DNA from: Stichopus chloronotus
Taxonomy: Eukaryota > Echinodermata > Holothuroidea > Aspidochirotida > Stichopodidae
Direction: 5' to 3'
Assembly: GCA_021234535.1 (NCBI GenBank)
Contig: CM037837.1
Location: 7,972,218 to 8,036,217 of the forward strand
DNA: 64,000 nucleotides
Shown here piece after piece: positions 52,501 to 60,913 of the stretch. Every line of letters begins with the position of its first letter. Position 1 is the stretch's first letter. A program made the position numbers and the translations under genes. The notes below the pieces were generated by a model. It was not told where the DNA came from. It saw nothing but the letters and a program-made list of their open reading frames with translations, and did not search any database.

Positions 52501-55500
52501 AATGACCACAGGTACTTTATGTCAGCTATATTATTGCCATATGTACTGGGGTTGCAAGCAAAACAACAGCTGTTTTGGATGCCTTAATAAATTTAAAGGT
52601 ATGTACTTTAAATTTCTCTGTTTTAATCTGGTAATATTGTTATTGAATATCAAAAAGTTGTGTCAACCACTAACCCTCATTTCTTGCAGTTCTATGGTAT
52701 TCTTCCTTTCTGTGGTATTAACTTATTGTTCAAAACACAAAGAGGTAGCCTACGGTATATTCTAATTAAAACAAATTTTCTTCCTGGCAATACTAACAGG
52801 GTTGTGACAATGTAGATTTGGTTTGATTTTGAGATGAAAGTGTCAAAGTCTTGGTCGTGCTGATGCCTATCTAGTGTACCGCATACCTGCCTTGCGGCAC
52901 TTTCAAGGCATTCTCAGCTGAGAGGTGGTGCTTATTAAAACTAACCAGTGGTTGTGAATGGCTAAGTTTTCATGTTCCCTTTGCTTTCTTGTACTAATGC
53001 AAAAAGTATTTGACGTGCTCATCCATCACAGGGACTCAACATGACTGTAAGGTTTTCCTCCCCAAGGTGAAGTAAACATGGTTTTTAGCAGATCTTTCAT
53101 CCTAGCAAAAAGAGCTGCTAATATCGACAATACTTTTTTATGCTTATGAGATATTGAAATGAATTTGATCGTAGTTAAGTTGTTCATCGTCAAGCAAACA
53201 GTTGGAAGATAATGTTGACATTGATTACAATCACTTTAGACTTGGCAGTCGTCTTTGGATATCAGACACTTTGGGGAGATATTAATGTACTTTTCAAATA
53301 TAATCTCTCACTTAATGGTAGAAAACAGGACATTGTCATAAGGAGAATTGAGGGGTCTGATCGGAAATAGAGGGTTTTAAATAGTGTTATTCACCTCCTA
53401 GTTTGGTTTGAATTAGGGATCAATCGAAAATTGGATTGGACATTGGATCAGGCCAATGTTTAAACATTCATTAAAGCTCATGTGCATGCATTAGGTATGG
53501 CTCATAAGGTATAAAGGAATGTTTGGTCACACTGTGAAACCATGTTTTCTGTGTGAAGCGTATATAGCCTACATATCAGATCGGATATCAGCCGATGTTG
53601 TGAAAAAAACAGGACATCAATTCGGCAGGGAAAAATCGCCGAGGTTAACCACATTTGCATTTAAGCATTACAATACACTTTAAACAATGCTTTCTTTCTT
53701 AAGTGACGTATTTGCGATGATTATTCCCTTTTACAGATCTTCATTTCGGGGATAAGTGTACAGAAAGTCTCATTTTAGGAAACATGCAAGAATCATCCAT
53801 TTTTAAGGTATGCTCCTTTCACAAGTTTTTTAATAGTTAAAATAGTCCTTTTAATCTTACATTGAATCAAAGGAGGGTAACATACGAAGAAGGAAGACGG
53901 TACAACCGCATACACTGTCTCCCCTATGTGTGGATACTGTGTCCCTGAATAGACATTGTGGATTCTCGCTCGTAGTTATTTCAATCCCAGTGATCCCGAA
54001 TGTTCTGGGATGTTTATAGTTTATGTTCTTGTAGCTAAGTCTGCACTTAAATCACATCATTGTAGCACTTAATTCATTTGATCTCTCGCCTTGTGTAGAA
54101 ATATTTACAACAAAAGAACCTCACATGGAAGAACGTTTTAGATGATTGTCTCATGAGACTAGAGAGGGGAGATCCGGAATACCAGACAACACGTAAGTTG
54201 ATGTACCTGAAGCATTTCATTAGTAGCCCATAGTCAGGAAATGTAAGTTAAACAAATGGAATACCAGACAACACATAAGTAGATGTACATATAGCATTTC
54301 ATTCGTAGCCCATAGCCTGGGAATGTAAGTTAGGCAAATGGAATACCAGACAACACATAAGTTGATGTAGATGAAGCATTTCATTAGTAGCCCATAGTCA
54401 GGTAATGTAAGTTAAACAAATGGAATACCAGACAACACATAAGTAGATGTACATATAGCATTTCATTAGTAGCCCATAGCCTGGGAATGTAAGTTAGGCA
54501 AATGGAATACCAGACAACACATAAGTTGATGCAGATGAAGCATTTCATTAGTAGCCCATAGTCAGGGAATGTAAGGCAAGTGGAATACCAGACAACACGT
54601 AAGTTGGTGTACCTGAAGCATTTCATTGTTAGCCCATAGTCAGGAAATGTAATTTAGGCAAACGGAATACCAGAAAACATGTAAGTTGATGTAGATGAAG
54701 CATTTCATTTGTAACCCATATTCAGGGAATGTAAGTCAGGCAAATGGAATAACAGACAACACGTAAGTTGGTGTACATGAAGCATTTCATTGGTAGCCCA
54801 TAGTCAGAGAACTTACGTTAGGCAAATGGAATACCAGACAACACATAAGTTGATTGTAGGAACTTTGAGAGGGTCTCAAAATGACTGATCCTCAATTCAT
54901 CTTCACAAAATTGTCGGCAAAATCGTAATTAGAATATTAGAGTTTACAGTTTCCAACCTCTTTCACCCCCCTCCCCTCTTCCAGCAAATATACTGTTATT
55001 GCAACGAACTGACAAATCGTGGGTTAAAATAAATATTATTCGTTGCACAACGAAAAGGGAGACATGCTTTGTTTTAGCGCTGTTGTTTGAAATAACCCTG
55101 TTATGCTAATATTGCTCTGGTGTACCTCATTAGGTTTTTATTCGAAGAGATTGTGACCTCCGTTTTTGCATCTCTTCCTTCACAGTTACGACCACGCATA
55201 ACATCACCAGAGATTCTGTTTTATGTTATTCTTGTGGGATGAAGGTTTTCAAGGAGCTGGCATATCCTTATAGGGAGAAAATACCAAGAGATCAGCTACC
55301 AGGTTGGTGCAGAAATGTTCATATAGGTGTAAGGATAAAACAAGATCATGAATGTGATTCCGTATCGATTGCTATGATTTGTGGCTAAATATGCTTGAGC
55401 ATCATATTAACATGTGAAGCAACATGTTTGTGACATGACTTAATTATGTTTGCCGCAACAGTCTAGAATGTTACGTTAGTTATCAAGATTTCGAAGACAC

Positions 55501-58500
55501 CATAACACAATTCAAATCCCAACTGTGAATTCAGTGGGAAGCTTTTAGCAGTAATTCACTCTCAATTTTTGTTTGCAGTACACATTGCAGCGATACATTA
55601 ATGTTTGTAGATTACAGACCTTCACATTTGTGCAGCACCTGGCCATTTGAGTGCCAAATTTAACATTAGTGACAAAGACACTGTTTTGTCCCACTTTTGG
55701 TGTCTTCGTAACAAATGTAACATCTATCATTTGTACTGCCTTGTCAGCAAATTTAGGTGAAAGTAGTCTTTTTTAAGGAATATCTTAGTGACAATTTAAT
55801 GGGTTCTTAAAGGGGAAATCAGGGTTTATTTCCACAATTTATTTCACTACAATTCCCCACCGGTATCATACAATGATTTATGACTAACAAATATGATCAA
55901 GATTATCTCAAAACATGTGGACAATTTCGAGAAATGAGTCAAATTCGCAAAAAATCGGTGAAGAACTCCGAAAGTCTGTAACATCCATATTCATCGAATC
56001 AAATATGAATATTCAATACTATTGCCTTTTCGAGGTATGAAGAGGTGTGGCTGAACAGTTTCATATGTAGCCTACGTGTGCTGTATGTATCATCAACTAT
56101 CACTAAACTCTTGTTTACTCAGCATTATGCAATGCAAGAGCAGCATGGGAACCGTAAACATTCGGTTATGTTTATTCATATAAAGTCATCTCAGTCTTAC
56201 GCTGTGATTGGTCATGGTATAGAGGAGGCTGTCTTGTCTTGTACATGAACGTTTGTTTTTTGTACCTGACAAATATTAAGAGTTCTCATTCAAAAGTAAT
56301 TAACGCAATAATTACCGTTTCTTCTACCTTCAAACACCTCCCCAACATCTCTGTATTTCCGTAGACAATCAGTCTGGAAAGAAAACTCAACTAAAGGTGA
56401 ATTTTCTCAGTCAAACCCTGATTTCTCCTTTAAATGAAAGAGAATAATTTTTCACTGTAGACATTTGAAACCCCATGACGATATGTTGCTCCTGACTCAA
56501 GACATTGCTGTTAGAGGAAAGATTTCTCTGGTCAAGCAAAAATTTCCAGTTGCCTCAAGTTTGCCAAAAGGCCATGTAAGAGTAGCAAATTATTGCAAAA
56601 AAAATCTTTGTTGTTCTTTGAAATTGAACCCTTCATTTTACCTTGAAATTTGACTCTAGTGAAAATGTACATTAGGTATATTGTAGACTTAGCTGAAAAC
56701 AGCAGAAATTAAGGTCACAGCACTTCACCTTTTGTAATGTTTCTTTGGAGACTGTCAGGATTATAGAGAAACGAAAAGAATATTTAAGTAGTTGTGGCTG
56801 GGTACGTCACAAATTTCCCATTATGCAATTTGTCATTTTGAAACAGATATGTCTTTAAATATTCCTAACTTGCAAAGAGAACATGTAATGGAGATATGGT
56901 TTTTACCAATAAATAGATTAAAATGTTCCTAATATTTAATCAGTTTTCCATGTTCTTCCATAATCCCTATAATTTTTCATTCTAATATAAAAACAGATTC
57001 ACATCAAATTACAGTACATTATTGAACTGATACTAGCACATAGCTTTGTTTTTGTGCATTTTTTGTGTCCTGCAACTATCGTAATATTTTGTTTTGATAA
57101 GGACCATAATATTTAGTGTGACTTATACATTTGTGGTTACTGTAAACATACATTTGGCATACTTCTGATAAAGTTATCCTTAGTCAGAAATTGAGAGGCC
57201 CATTCATGTTTATCCCAACCGACTCCGTAAAGCATAGTCCTATTATGTTTATGGCCCAGTATTGTATCCTTACACATACATGAAAGATAGGTACATTTTA
57301 ATGTCAACATGTGAATGTGTGTATGTAGGAAGGAACAATTAAATAGATGTGACATGGTTAGTGTATAACAGGTTTACTCAACTAAGTGTGATGAATTGCC
57401 ATGCAGGGACGTTCTTTTAATGTAAATGTGCCATTGATTGTCACCCTGGGGGAGGTATGTAAGGGGGTGTCTCCTCTGATACCCCTTCAAGTTTTTGTTT
57501 GTGTGTTTGTGTTCAGATGCAATGTGGTGCAAAGTTTTCTTGCTTTTCCTAGCCAAACGTTCCCACAAATTTTCAGTAATAGGTATCATTTGAGGGAACT
57601 ATTGAACTTGACAAAAAAAATTCTTTTTCAAAATTCTGCCAGTAATTTTCTTCATGCCACTCCAAACCATGTTTGAACACCACAAGGGGCACGTACCACC
57701 ATATGAGAAAGCCTGTTGTATAATTTTAATGACTCTCAGCAGAAATTAGCATCAGAAAGGACAATGATTACTTAATGAGTACCTTTTATGCATAATCATG
57801 GGCAGTGTTTACATTAATCTCAGTGTCATGTTGATTTTTCTGCAGCTGAAGCTCTTTCAAGACCTGATTGTTACTGGGGGAAAAATTGCAGAACACAGTT
57901 TAACAAACCAGCACATGCAGCGTGAGTTTTAGGCATGGTTTTCCTCACCTTCTGCTATTTATTATTATGTTATGTCTTACCAAGCCTCTCTCAGTAATGT
58001 ATGGTTAATTGGAATCAAAGGGGTAAGTTGCTCATTTTAGTTTGCAATTGTGATCCCATTTTGCAGTGTTGAGAAAGACTTGGTCACAGTTTTAAAGCAG
58101 GATGTGCTGTTAAAATAGAAAGAAGAAATAACCTTCATCTTTAATCTTCCATCTTTCATTTGATACAAACCTGGAAAACAATGTCTATACCACATTTCTT
58201 TCAGTAGAAATTTCACTTATTAGAGTGTTATTTACCGCAGAAGAGGTAGTTTAAGCTCAAAGTTTCTTAAGTGTTAAGTATTTTCCCATGTTAAGAAAAA
58301 TTAAAAATTGAAAGTGTGTTTCTTATAGGTGAAAGCACATATCTGCTAGGATATTAACTGCCAAGTCAGTTTTCTATCCAGACTTTGAATATGCAATATT
58401 ATCTTTGTATGATATGCTTATGTCGGAGCATTTTAAATGCAATGTTTCCTTTTGATTCCGATCGTTTCCATTTCGAACCAGGCGTTTCAACCACGTGTGC

Positions 58501-58518
58501 AATCAAACTAGATTCTGA
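37477..58518 (+). CDS. CHFR: E3 ubiquitin-protein ligase CHFR, complete spliced coding region
   Basis: Spliced coding region: 37477-37588, 39109-39205, 40043-40091, 40955-41024, 42404-42496, 43103-43194, 43683-43981, 45431-45506, 45841-45984, 47030-47127, 48636-48698, 49346-49428, [49720-49751, 50446-50542 optional pair], 51242-51457, 52512-52598, 53737-53807, 54099-54192, 55186-55302, 57846-57921, 58482-58518. Every junction keeps frame; total 657 aa, or 700 aa with the pair (human CHFR is about 664). Seen (700-aa numbering): FHA domain about 11-105 with G34-R35, S49-x2-H52, N72-G73; acidic/basic linker; C3HC4 RING 259-297; C-R-Q-C at 399-402; Cys/His-rich region about 490-570; PBZ finger C672, C678, H687, H693. 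Known for the family: a mitotic-stress (prophase) checkpoint ubiquitin ligase whose PBZ finger binds poly(ADP-ribose). The role here is inferred from domain order and strong residue similarity. The ATG at 37477 is chosen because it gives a human-like N-terminus before the FHA. Confidence 0.96.
38313..38665 (+). mobile_element. MITE family A, full-length copy in CHFR intron 1
   Basis: About 353 bp bounded by imperfect terminal inverted repeats: TTAAAGGGAAAAAGGGCG at the left end and the inverse CGCCCTATTTCCCTTTA at the right. No open frame. Related copies in this window are at about 2855-3030, 19455-19713, 27390-27617, 31395-31737 and 42076-42371, so it is a dispersed non-autonomous DNA element. 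Confidence 0.85.
39109..39205 (+). CDS. CHFR: CHFR coding exon 2 (FHA core)
   Basis: 97 nt, entry phase 1, exit phase 2; acceptor CAAAG, donor GTACAG. Residues 38-70. Carries the FHA signature S49-x2-H52 and the LEDT strand. It is unusually Cys-rich (C39, C42, C53, C54, C63). Confidence 0.93.
39700..39862 (+). repeat. Degenerate TGTGTCTGCAATG repeat in CHFR intron 2
   Basis: About ten diverged copies of a 15-nt unit, TGTGTCTGCAATGTG and variants. It creates an artificial Cys/Val-rich forward open frame (39669-40187) that runs into CHFR exon 3 in the wrong frame. Confidence 0.75.
40043..40091 (+). CDS. CHFR: CHFR coding exon 3 (FHA NG loop)
   Basis: 49 nt, entry phase 2, exit phase 0; acceptor TTCTAG, donor GTAAGT. 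Residues 70-86. Contains the STNG motif and V76-N77, the invariant Asn-Gly turn of FHA domains. Confidence 0.93.
40955..41024 (+). CDS. CHFR: CHFR coding exon 4 (FHA end)
   Basis: 70 nt, entry phase 0, exit phase 1; acceptor TTTCAG, donor GTGAGT. Residues 87-109. The segment L-K-N-G-D-K-V-F-L-V-Y-R-K matches the last FHA strands of vertebrate CHFR (NGD/TGD...LVYRK). Confidence 0.93.
41156..41506. mobile_element. hAT-type MITE with 8-bp target duplication, CHFR intron 4
   Basis: 351 bp starting CAGGGGTTCCCGATT and ending ATTCGGGAACCCCTG. It is flanked by GCATACTG (41148-41155) and GCATACTA (41507-41514), an 8-bp duplication with one mismatch. CAGGGGTTCCC-type ends plus an 8-bp duplication are the hallmarks of hAT-superfamily elements. 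No transposase frame. Confidence 0.85.
42076..42371 (-). mobile_element. MITE family A, near full-length, ending 33 bp before CHFR exon 5
   Basis: Reverse orientation relative to the copy at 38313. The left end CTAAAGGAAAATAAGATGTTTG and right end ATTGCCTTATTTCCCCTTA correspond to the family's inverted termini. The interior matches other copies (e.g. a TTTATGGACAC block and a TATTTTCTTCATGCTTATTT block). Confidence 0.75.
42404..42496 (+). CDS. CHFR: CHFR coding exon 5
   Basis: 93 nt, entry and exit phase 1; donor GTAAGT. Residues 110-140, an acidic stretch after the FHA. The acceptor is a non-preferred AAG with an ordinary pyrimidine tract. A perfect TACTAAC lies at 42369-42375, so the branch A would be 29 nt upstream of the acceptor AG. 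Confidence 0.88.
43103..43194 (+). CDS. CHFR: CHFR coding exon 6
   Basis: 92 nt, entry phase 1, exit phase 0; acceptor CTATAG, donor GTAAAT. Residues 141-171. It ends in a Lys/Arg cluster (KKRKR) followed by Asp/Glu, a possible nuclear-localisation-like patch in the linker. No family-specific motif; the call rests on phase, splice sites and position. Confidence 0.8.
43683..43981 (+). CDS. CHFR: CHFR coding exon 7 (linker and first half of RING)
   Basis: 299 nt, the longest coding exon; entry phase 0, exit phase 2; acceptor TTTTAG, donor GTACTG. Residues 172-271: a Pro/Glu/Asp-rich linker, then M-E-T-L-I-C-S-I-C-Q-D, the start of the RING with zinc ligands C259 and C262. The RING is split by the intron right after D-C-V, and the next exon completes it. 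Confidence 0.95.
44050..44650 (+). repeat. Cryptic simple repeat rich in GATACTGAT variants, CHFR intron 7
   Basis: Recurrent GGTACTGATA, GATACTATGGATA, AATACTGATTGATT and GATAGATAGATTGGATAG words spread across about 600 bp, without a fixed period. Probably a decayed tetranucleotide or minisatellite. Confidence 0.45.
45431..45506 (+). CDS. CHFR: CHFR coding exon 8 (RING core)
   Basis: 76 nt, entry phase 2, exit phase 0; acceptor TTCTAG, donor GTAAGG. Residues 271-296 hold RING ligands C275, H277, C280, C283 and C294 plus the conserved Trp (W287). Nearly identical to vertebrate CHFR in the P-C-M-H-T-F-C-A-A-C-Y segment. Confidence 0.97.
45841..45984 (+). CDS. CHFR: CHFR coding exon 9 (RING end and following helix)
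   Basis: 144 nt, phase 0 to 0; acceptor TTCCAG, donor GTAAGG. Residues 297-344. C297 is the last RING ligand. The following K-N-H-I-V-N-N-L-V-E-A-Y-L and D-E-M-N-A-R-N-K-I blocks match the conserved post-RING region of CHFR. Confidence 0.97.
47030..47127 (+). CDS. CHFR: CHFR coding exon 10 (acidic linker)
   Basis: 98 nt, entry phase 0, exit phase 2; acceptor TTGCAG. Residues 345-377, rich in Asp/Glu/Ser like the acidic serine block at this position in vertebrates. The donor is taken as GTGAGA at 47128; the GTGTGA three bases earlier is possible but would break the downstream frame. Confidence 0.85.
47930..48298. mobile_element. MITE with TTAAAGGGGCTCATTGAGTT ends, CHFR intron 10
   Basis: 369 bp. 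Left end TTAAAGGGGCTCATTGAGTT, right end AACTCAATGGACCCCTTTAA: a 20-bp inverted pair with one mismatch. A lone related end (TTTAAAGGGGCTCATTGAA) is at 36551 without a partner nearby. Confidence 0.8.
48636..48698 (+). CDS. CHFR: CHFR coding exon 11
   Basis: 63 nt, entry and exit phase 2; acceptor CATAG, donor GTAAGT. Residues 377-398, including a Pro-rich G-R-P-M-P-P-P-P-V that leads directly into the next exon's I-C-R-Q-C. Phase agreement on both sides supports it. Confidence 0.82.
49346..49428 (+). CDS. CHFR: CHFR coding exon 12 (CRQC motif)
   Basis: 83 nt, entry phase 2, exit phase 1; donor GTAAGT. Residues 398-425. Starts V-I-C-R-Q-C-P-G, matching V-V-C-R-Q-C-P of human CHFR, then a Ser/Thr/Asn-rich linker. 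Two in-frame acceptors three bases apart (AG at 49341-49342 or 49344-49345) differ by one Arg; the downstream one fits the human sequence better. Confidence 0.88.
49720..49751 (+). CDS. CHFR: CHFR candidate 32-nt microexon (optional exon 12a)
   Basis: Acceptor CTTTCAG ends at 49719; donor GTATGC at 49752. Entry phase 1, exit phase 0, no stop; codes 11 Ser/Gln/Cys-type residues. Its exit phase fits only the 97-nt candidate exon downstream, and that exon's exit phase fits exon 13. Not covered by any recognised motif, so the call rests on splice-site and phase logic. Confidence 0.55.
50446..50542 (+). CDS. CHFR: CHFR candidate 97-nt exon (optional exon 12b)
   Basis: Acceptor CTTGTAG ends at 50445; donor GTGATC (weak) at 50543. 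Open only when entered in phase 0 (32 codons plus 1 nt), so it needs the 32-nt exon before it. Joined directly to exon 12 it gives an immediate TAG. Encodes a Ser/Gly/Lys linker without a recognised domain. Confidence 0.55.
51242..51457 (+). CDS. CHFR: CHFR coding exon 13 (Cys-rich region start)
   Basis: 216 nt, entry and exit phase 1; acceptor CTTCTCAG, donor GTGAGC. 72 codons: a Ser-rich linker, then V-C-R-T-G-A-C-H-L-M-C-H-C-C and P-D-R-R, aligning with the human segment V-C-P...H-A-L-C-T-C-C...P-D-R-R of the Cys-rich domain. Confidence 0.93.
51944..52012 (+). repeat. Direct duplication of about 35 bp in CHFR intron 13
   Basis: GGTTGGCTATTTGATAAACAG followed by ATTTTGGGTG appears twice in direct succession, the second copy carrying three extra bases (GGTGGTTGG). 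Confidence 0.85.
52512..52598 (+). CDS. CHFR: CHFR coding exon 14 (Cys-rich region)
   Basis: 87 nt, entry and exit phase 1; acceptor CCACAG, donor GTATGT. Contains C-x2-C, C-H-M-Y-W-G-C and C-F-G-C-L, the conserved zinc-binding Cys/His pattern of CHFR (C-H-L-Y-W-G-C ... C-Y-G-C-L in human). Confidence 0.95.
53737..53807 (+). CDS. CHFR: CHFR coding exon 15
   Basis: 71 nt, entry phase 1, exit phase 0; acceptor TTACAG, donor GTATGC. Encodes G-D-K-C followed by an alternating hydrophobic/acidic stretch ending E-S-S-I-F-K, corresponding to G-D-K-C-L ... E-S-D-I-L-K of human CHFR. Confidence 0.93.
54099..54192 (+). CDS. CHFR: CHFR coding exon 16
   Basis: 94 nt, entry phase 0, exit phase 1; acceptor TGTGTAG, donor GTAAGT. 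Encodes K-Y-L ... L-T-W-K-N-V-L, matching N-Y-L ... L-T-W-K-N-M-L of human. Its last 17 nt and its donor are repeated in the tandem array that follows. Confidence 0.95.
54176..54857 (+). repeat. 82-bp tandem array carrying a duplicated exon end and splice donor
   Basis: Units start (GGAATACC or close variant) at 54176, 54258, 54340, 54422, 54504, 54582, 54664, 54746 and 54828 (partial). The period is 82 bp except one 78-bp unit. The first unit begins with the last 17 nt of CHFR exon 16 and its donor; later units repeat these 17 nt plus about 65 nt of intron. Units 2 and 4 resemble each other (ATAAGTAG ... ACATATAGC), and so do 3 and 5, indicating a dimer (164-bp) amplification step. Confidence 0.95.
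55186..55302 (+). CDS. CHFR: CHFR coding exon 17
   Basis: 117 nt, entry and exit phase 1; acceptor TTCACAG, donor GTTGGT. Encodes T-R-D-S-V-L-C-Y-S-C-G and F-K-E-L-A-Y-P-Y-R-E, aligning with V-T-G-D-T-V-L-C-Y-C-C-G ... F-R-E-L-T-Y-Q-Y-R-Q of human, then I-P-R-D-Q-L-P (I-P-A-S-E-L-P). Confidence 0.95.
55807..56433. mobile_element. MITE of about 627 bp in CHFR intron 17
   Basis: Left end TTAAAGGGGAAATCAGGGTT and right end AACCCTGATTTCTCCTTTAA form inverted termini (about 19 of 20). The interior has no credible open frame. It lies in the longest CHFR intron, before the PBZ exon. Confidence 0.8.
57846..57921 (+). CDS. CHFR: CHFR coding exon 18 (PBZ zinc finger)
   Basis: 76 nt, entry phase 1, exit phase 2; acceptor TCTGCAG, donor GTGAGT. 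Encodes S-R-P-D-C-Y-W-G-K-N-C-R-T-Q, the poly(ADP-ribose)-binding zinc finger core with C672, C678 and H687. The aromatic and basic contact positions are present, so ADP-ribose binding is likely intact. Confidence 0.96.
58482..58518 (+). CDS. CHFR: CHFR coding exon 19 (terminal, stop codon)
   Basis: Entry phase 2; acceptor GAACCAG. Encodes R-F-N-H-V-C-N-Q-T-R-F then TGA at 58516-58518. H693 completes the PBZ finger. The human protein ends F-N-H-I-C-E-Q-T-R-F-K-N, so this one is two residues shorter at the end. Confidence 0.96.
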
Positions 58519-60695
58519 GATGACATCACCAGTGTGGAGATTCTCTCAGACATTCGAACCCCAACGGTGGAGGAGATCTCACCACTGCAAGGGTACGTGT
58601 GTCACGTGGAGATGATTGAAATATGGCAGCTGAATTTGAGTTATGATGTCAACCACAGAAAAAAAACCAAGTTCTTTTTATGCTATCTTAGCCTGACATA
58701 AACAGTCTCCTTCTGCTAAACCAAAGTAAGAGTAATTATAGACTCTCATTTTAAGAACACAGATTTGCTCCGAAGCAATCTTATTCTTTTTTTTTATTGT
58801 TATTCAAAGTATGAGTACTATCACAGTTAGCTTTTATAGCCTATATGCCCTGATGTATGGCAATTTAAAGGTAGAAGCATGAAAGCTTGCCAGGGAAATC
58901 AAGATTTCACTCAGCAGGATGTGATAGCTCAATATGTCACAAAAAAAGGAAACTTGCAGTGTGTTACTACTCTGCACACCCCCCCCCCCCTTCTCCCTGG
59001 AACAGGGAACCATGTGGAGTATGCAAGATGTACCTTCAATGGACACAGTCTGTTTGTGAGTAGGGAACCAAGAAGAGTGTTTCAATTTTAATTTGAATCC
59101 GAACCTAAAAGCATTTTCTTTCGTGACTGCAACATCAGTCATGTAGTTAAATATCTTGGGAGGGTTTTACCACCCAGTGGACTAAGTGTTATGTTGGAGT
59201 ACCCCGGCAAAAGTTCAGAGTTTCTGATGTTATGAAATAATTAAGTACAATTGACAAAGAGAGATACTTCAGTCAGAGATATAGGTTTAGAGAATAAACT
59301 TCAGTTATATATCACTCAGAAATTATTCAGAATTTATTCAGAGGCTGCACTAAATAACATTTGCTTGAGATATGGTAATTTCTGCGTCCATCTTTTCTGA
59401 CTTTGCTGTCTTATGTCTTCTGCCTTCTGTCTTCTGTGCTTTCTATCTTACAAGTACATTATTTAAAACATTTTAACTTCCTGTCAGTAATAAAATTCTT
59501 TATGTGTCTCATTGTCTACAAGAAAACTGAAGGGTCAACAAGAGGCTTTCTTGGAATATTTACTCTTATACACTGAAACACACAAAGGATGACTGTGAGT
59601 AACAAAATCTGTATACATATGTCTGTATACGCATGGGATACAACTTTTTACTGTCCTTGAGTGAACCAGTGGAACTCCTTGAAGTTATACAGAGGGGATA
59701 ATAGAGCTGAGAAATGGGTGACGAGTATTATGTTGGAAATAGGGGGCTAATAAAACAGGAAGTCATTAATAAACTTTGAGGAGAAAATGCATGAGTTATA
59801 AGATTAAAGTAACGTAATGACTGTATGCTACATTACATGTGCCATATTACCAAAGATGGCGTAAAGGGGAAAAAGGTTTTGTTCTATTTTGCAAGTATGT
59901 CCAGCCAGGAAGGAGATAATGGATTCATATGTCTGAGCAGACATATGTTTTATATGTTTTTGAGAGTGAGGTATAGTGTTTTATGATGCATGTTAAGCTG
60001 GAATACTGTATCCAGAACACTACCATAAACTGCACTGTTGATTGTAAAACTAACCATTTGATATTAGCTATCATCAATCTGATTTGTAAAACTGTGAGAT
60101 ATGTATTTTCTAGACACGTTCCATTGTGTAATAGTTATAGTTAGGTCTATCATGTAATGTACACAAATCGAGTGGTTACGTACCCTCACTAACTTCAAGC
60201 AAAGGGAATTCTACCAGCTCACAAGATCAGTGACAGGGTGTATGCATAACCAGGGTGAGCGATCTAATTTTCAGAAATGTTAAATTTGTGAAAGTGGAGT
60301 GTAGCCTACTTTTCTACACAATCAAAAACTAGTCACAAATTACACCAATTTACATCTCAATCTTATTGAAGTTGAAAGTAGGGGGAGACACCCCTGTGTT
60401 TATCATGGAAATGTATACCTCACAAAATCTGCCCCCCCAACAAACCTTGCGGATGCCACTGAGGCAAGTCATATGAAAAACACAAAATGATCGGCTAATG
60501 TACTTCCTTGTTACAAAATTGTAGCGTCATGGTTACAGTCACCACACACAGAACATGAATAACAACAACACTATAAATGTCACTGCTCTCATGCTTTTTA
60601 AGCAGAGCTCTTTTTTTTTTCACATGCCTCAAAATTTTCTAAAACAATCGTGGAAAAGTCCACGACTTCATGTATTCATCATTGTGAAGTAGTAC
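58519..60695. other. CHFR 3'UTR and downstream flank
   Basis: The stop at 58516-58518 is followed by non-coding sequence with the polyadenylation candidates noted separately and a 12-nt poly(C) run at 58979. No further exon seen. Confidence 0.5.
59293..59494 (+). promoter_or_regulatory. Candidate CHFR polyadenylation signals
   Basis: The first AATAAA hexamers after the CHFR stop are at 59293-59298 and 59489-59494. The second is followed within about 10 nt by a GT/T-rich stretch (TATGTGTCTCATTGTC), the usual downstream element, so it is the better candidate; it gives a 3'UTR of roughly 1 kb. Others occur near 59750. Confidence 0.35.
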
Positions 60696-60913
60696 ACTCA
60701 CAAAAACGTAACGTAAAATCAGAACTCCATAACTTTTTGGTAAAATTTTACACACAGTTAATGAAAGTCTTACATTATGAAGTAACAATTTTACTAAAAT
60801 GTAGTAAAATTTACCAAAATTTATGTAGAATTTATGTATACTGTTTACATTATTTTTATATAAAATTTATGGAGTCCTTATTTTACATAATTTAGGTAAA
60901 TAATTCTGTGAAT
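60696..60913. mobile_element. Palindromic MITE family B, copy 2
   Basis: 218 bp, closely similar to the 9409 copy along its whole length, with the same ACTCACAAAAACGTAACG start and TGTGAAT end. Differences are scattered substitutions and short indels, so both copies derive from one short element. Confidence 0.9.

Noticed and set aside
54384..54626. 80-codon reverse frame with repeated Cys/Leu motif
   Set aside because: Its internal repetition simply mirrors the 82-bp tandem array read on the other strand.
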